A stretch of DNA of 64,000 bases, taken from assembly GCF_000523515.1 (NCBI RefSeq), contig NZ_AWRU01000006.1, forward strand, positions 604,253-668,252. Direction: 5' to 3'. This DNA comes from Pedobacter sp. V48 (GTDB taxonomy: Bacteria; Bacteroidota; Bacteroidia; Sphingobacteriales; Sphingobacteriaceae). Below the pieces are notes generated by a model. That model had not been told where the DNA came from and searched no databases. It saw nothing but the letters and a program-made list of their open reading frames with translations. Position numbers and translations under genes: made by a program. Numbering within the stretch: the first letter of the stretch is position 1; every line of letters begins with the position of its first letter. Of this stretch, positions 62,566-64,000 are shown piece by piece.

Positions 62566-63693
62566 TTAAATTATTGGTTTTCCGTGAGTCTTTTTAATGA
62601 TTTTGGGCAAAATAGAAGGGAATTTAGTCAATAGATTTAACAATGGAGCAAACAGTTTTTCTTTTCTTATAATCCCCGACAGGAGGTTCCCCACGGCCAG
62701 TCTATTTTTGAAATTTAGGTTCCATTCTTTTTTATATTTTTCTTCTAACAGAGTCCTTGATGAGATACTGCCTTTCAAAAATTGAATGGTTAATTCCGCA
62801 CAAATCTTGGCGCTATGGATGGCCATTGCCATCCCGTTTCCACACAAAGGATGGATTAAACCTGCAGTATCTCCAACCATTACAATATGGTTATAAACAG
62901 GTTCTTTTTTCTCAAAAGAGATCTGACTTATGGTTAGTGGCTGATCAAACAATGGAGTGCAGTTTTCAAATACTTCTCTTAGATGAGGGTTTTTATAAAG
63001 TACCTGTTTTTGAAAATCTGTAATGTTTTTATACGCTTTAAAGCTTTGGTAATCTGTAAGGTAACAGATGTTAATACGATCGTTTTCTACTTTTGAAACC
63101 CCGCAGTAACCTCCTTTAAAATTATGAAGTGCAACCAGATCATCCGGAAAATCACCCTTATAGTGTCCTTTTACCGCAAGCCATGGCGATTTTTTTTGAA
63201 TAAATCCGCGTTCCATTTTTTGATCTAATGATGATCTTTTTCCAAAAGCGCCAATTGTAATTTTTGCATTAAGTAAACCAGTTTTGGCTGTGCTAATGCT
63301 AAACAAATCGTCCTTAAAATCAATAGTGTTTACAGTGTCGTTTATGAAGATGCAGCCATTTTGCAACGCATTTTCGTAAAGAAAATGATCAAGCGCAAAG
63401 CGGCTAATTCCAAAACCGCCGAGCGGCAATTCTGTGTTTATTGTTTTGCCTCTTGCAGAAGAAATAGACAATCGGGTAATTTCTGTTGGATCCAGCCCGG
63501 CCGGATCAGCATCAAGCCACTTCAAATACGGAAGCACCTCATTTGAAATGTATTCGCCGCAAACCTTATGTTGCGGGTAATGGGCTTTTCCTATTAGGGT
63601 AACACCGAATCCTGACTTTAGCAAATGTATTGCACAGGTTAACCCAGCTAAGCCACCACCAACTATAATTATATCTTTTTTTTCTGGTTTCAA
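62566..63693 (-). CDS. FAD-dependent oxidoreductase (geranylgeranyl-reductase/hydroxylase-like)
   Basis: A 375-residue flavoprotein. FAD motif IIIVGGGLAGLTCAIHL at the N-terminus, then HKVCGEYIS, which is the PxxKxCGE motif of the geranylgeranyl reductase/tryptophan-halogenase-like group, and the second FAD motif VGDTAGLIHPLCGNGMAMAI (GD motif). First gene of the minus-strand cluster. In the analogous srs operon a flavin monooxygenase oxidises the resorcinol to a quinone; this enzyme may do that or reduce a double bond. Which of the two cannot be told. Confidence 0.88.
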   Translation of the reverse strand: MKPEKKDIIIVGGGLAGLTCAIHLLKSGFGVTLIGKAHYPQHKVCGEYISNEVLPYLKWLDADPAGLDPTEITRLSISSARGKTINTELPLGGFGISRFALDHFLYENALQNGCIFINDTVNTIDFKDDLFSISTAKTGLLNAKITIGAFGKRSSLDQKMERGFIQKKSPWLAVKGHYKGDFPDDLVALHNFKGGYCGVSKVENDRINICYLTDYQSFKAYKNITDFQKQVLYKNPHLREVFENCTPLFDQPLTISQISFEKKEPVYNHIVMVGDTAGLIHPLCGNGMAMAIHSAKICAELTIQFLKGSISSRTLLEEKYKKEWNLNFKNRLAVGNLLSGIIRKEKLFAPLLNLLTKFPSILPKIIKKTHGKPII

Positions 63694-63762
63694 AGCAGGT
63701 ACCCAACTTTAGTGATTACATAACAGTATAAAACTCGTTATTGTTCGTTAAAAGTCATAGTT

Positions 63763-63803
63763 AATTTATGAGCCGATTAGCAAAAATAATCGGCTCATAA
63801 ATT
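63763..63803. terminator. Perfect 17-bp hairpin before the right-edge gene
   Basis: AATTTATGAGCCGATTA (63763-63779) and its exact complement (63787-63803) enclose a 7-nt loop. It lies 35 nt beyond the stop codon of the minus-strand gene at the right edge and so probably ends that transcript, shielding the polyketide cluster. Confidence 0.6.
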
Positions 63804-63838
63804 TGCCATATTTGAGTCGATTATATTTTTTTATTAAC

Positions 63839-64000
63839 CTAAACTTTAAACTCATCTAAAGAATAGGGCAATTCTTCGCAAATAAAACCATATCTCATTA
63901 AAATTTTTCTGATGGCAGGTACATAGGAACTGGCGCTAACTACCCTAAGGATTTTATCTTCATCCTCTAGTGCAAAAGTCCAGTTTTTTGTGCCAAGCAG
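63839..64000 (-). CDS. Unrecognised protein, C-terminal fragment
   Basis: The last 53 codons and the TAG stop (63839-63841) of a minus-strand gene entering from the right edge. The visible peptide includes TKNWTFALEDEDKILRVVS, then YVPAIRKILMRYGFICEELP and ends LDEFKV. There is no family signature that I recognise and the start lies outside the window. It is upstream of, and separated by a hairpin from, the polyketide cluster. Confidence 0.6.
   Translation of the reverse strand: MLGTKNWTFALEDEDKILRVVSASSYVPAIRKILMRYGFICEELPYSLDEFKV

Noticed and set aside
1-64000. CRISPR arrays, tRNA or rRNA genes, insertion sequences, prophage or integrative elements
   Set aside because: None seen: no regularly spaced repeats, cloverleaf-like segments with a CCA end, transposase or integrase genes.

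Overview
The window looks like chromosomal DNA of a Bacteroidota bacterium, most probably a member of the Sphingobacteriaceae close to Pedobacter; the genus is inference from gene content, not from a database search. The reasons are two SusC/SusD pairs, a hybrid two-component system with Reg_prop propellers and an AraC domain, a second propeller sensor kinase with a NarL-type regulator, AT-rich DNA with A-rich rather than Shine-Dalgarno leaders, and several promoters that fit the Bacteroidota pattern TTTG-N19-21-TAnnTTTG.

Layout. 1-1876: start of an SDR gene (cut by the left edge) divergent from an HxlR regulator, then a secreted GH43 protein. 1877-2279: a long leader with a good promoter, a 31-codon ORF containing four Cys codons in a row, and two hairpins. 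2280-13385: a seven-gene operon (SusC, SusD, two DoxX-like membrane proteins, a TIGR01777 epimerase-like protein, a phytoene-desaturase-like flavoprotein, a YeiH/PSE 'sulfate exporter' family protein). It has no glycoside hydrolase; the DoxX and YeiH families together with the poly-Cys leader suggest a sulfur-compound uptake/processing operon under cysteine attenuation. 13423-26473: a classic polysaccharide utilisation locus (hybrid sensor, SusCD, GH43, sialidase-fold/GH43 fusion, GH5-like), plausibly for arabinan-type glycans.

26776-35363 holds a short MutS-like ATPase, fabF, a broken AAA ATPase pseudogene, an acyl-CoA carboxylase carboxyltransferase, trxB, a GH20 hexosaminidase and a lipoprotein. 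35366-41666 is regulatory: NarL regulator and propeller kinase, a striking 20-bp inverted repeat, an AraC regulator, a small secreted NTF2-like protein, and an ECF sigma factor with a membrane partner. 41796-58200 is mostly housekeeping: a dicarboxylate symporter, rplU-rpmA (L27 with a long Lys/Ala tail), an XRE regulator, an unusual PAS-DHp-receiver protein without a kinase domain, rnr with a polyprenyl synthase, MscS, a fused dipeptide-ABC ATPase, yajQ, a histone-H1-like protein and ppk1-ppx.

58195-63693 is a minus-strand biosynthetic cluster: FAD oxidoreductase, methyltransferase, type III polyketide synthase, then (after a REP-like repeat) FabZ-like dehydratase, ketosynthase, acyl carrier protein and phosphopantetheinyl transferase. 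It probably makes an alkylated aromatic lipid or pigment that is methylated and oxidised. The window ends in the 3' part of an unrecognised gene. No tRNA, rRNA, CRISPR array, integrase, transposase or phage genes were seen.
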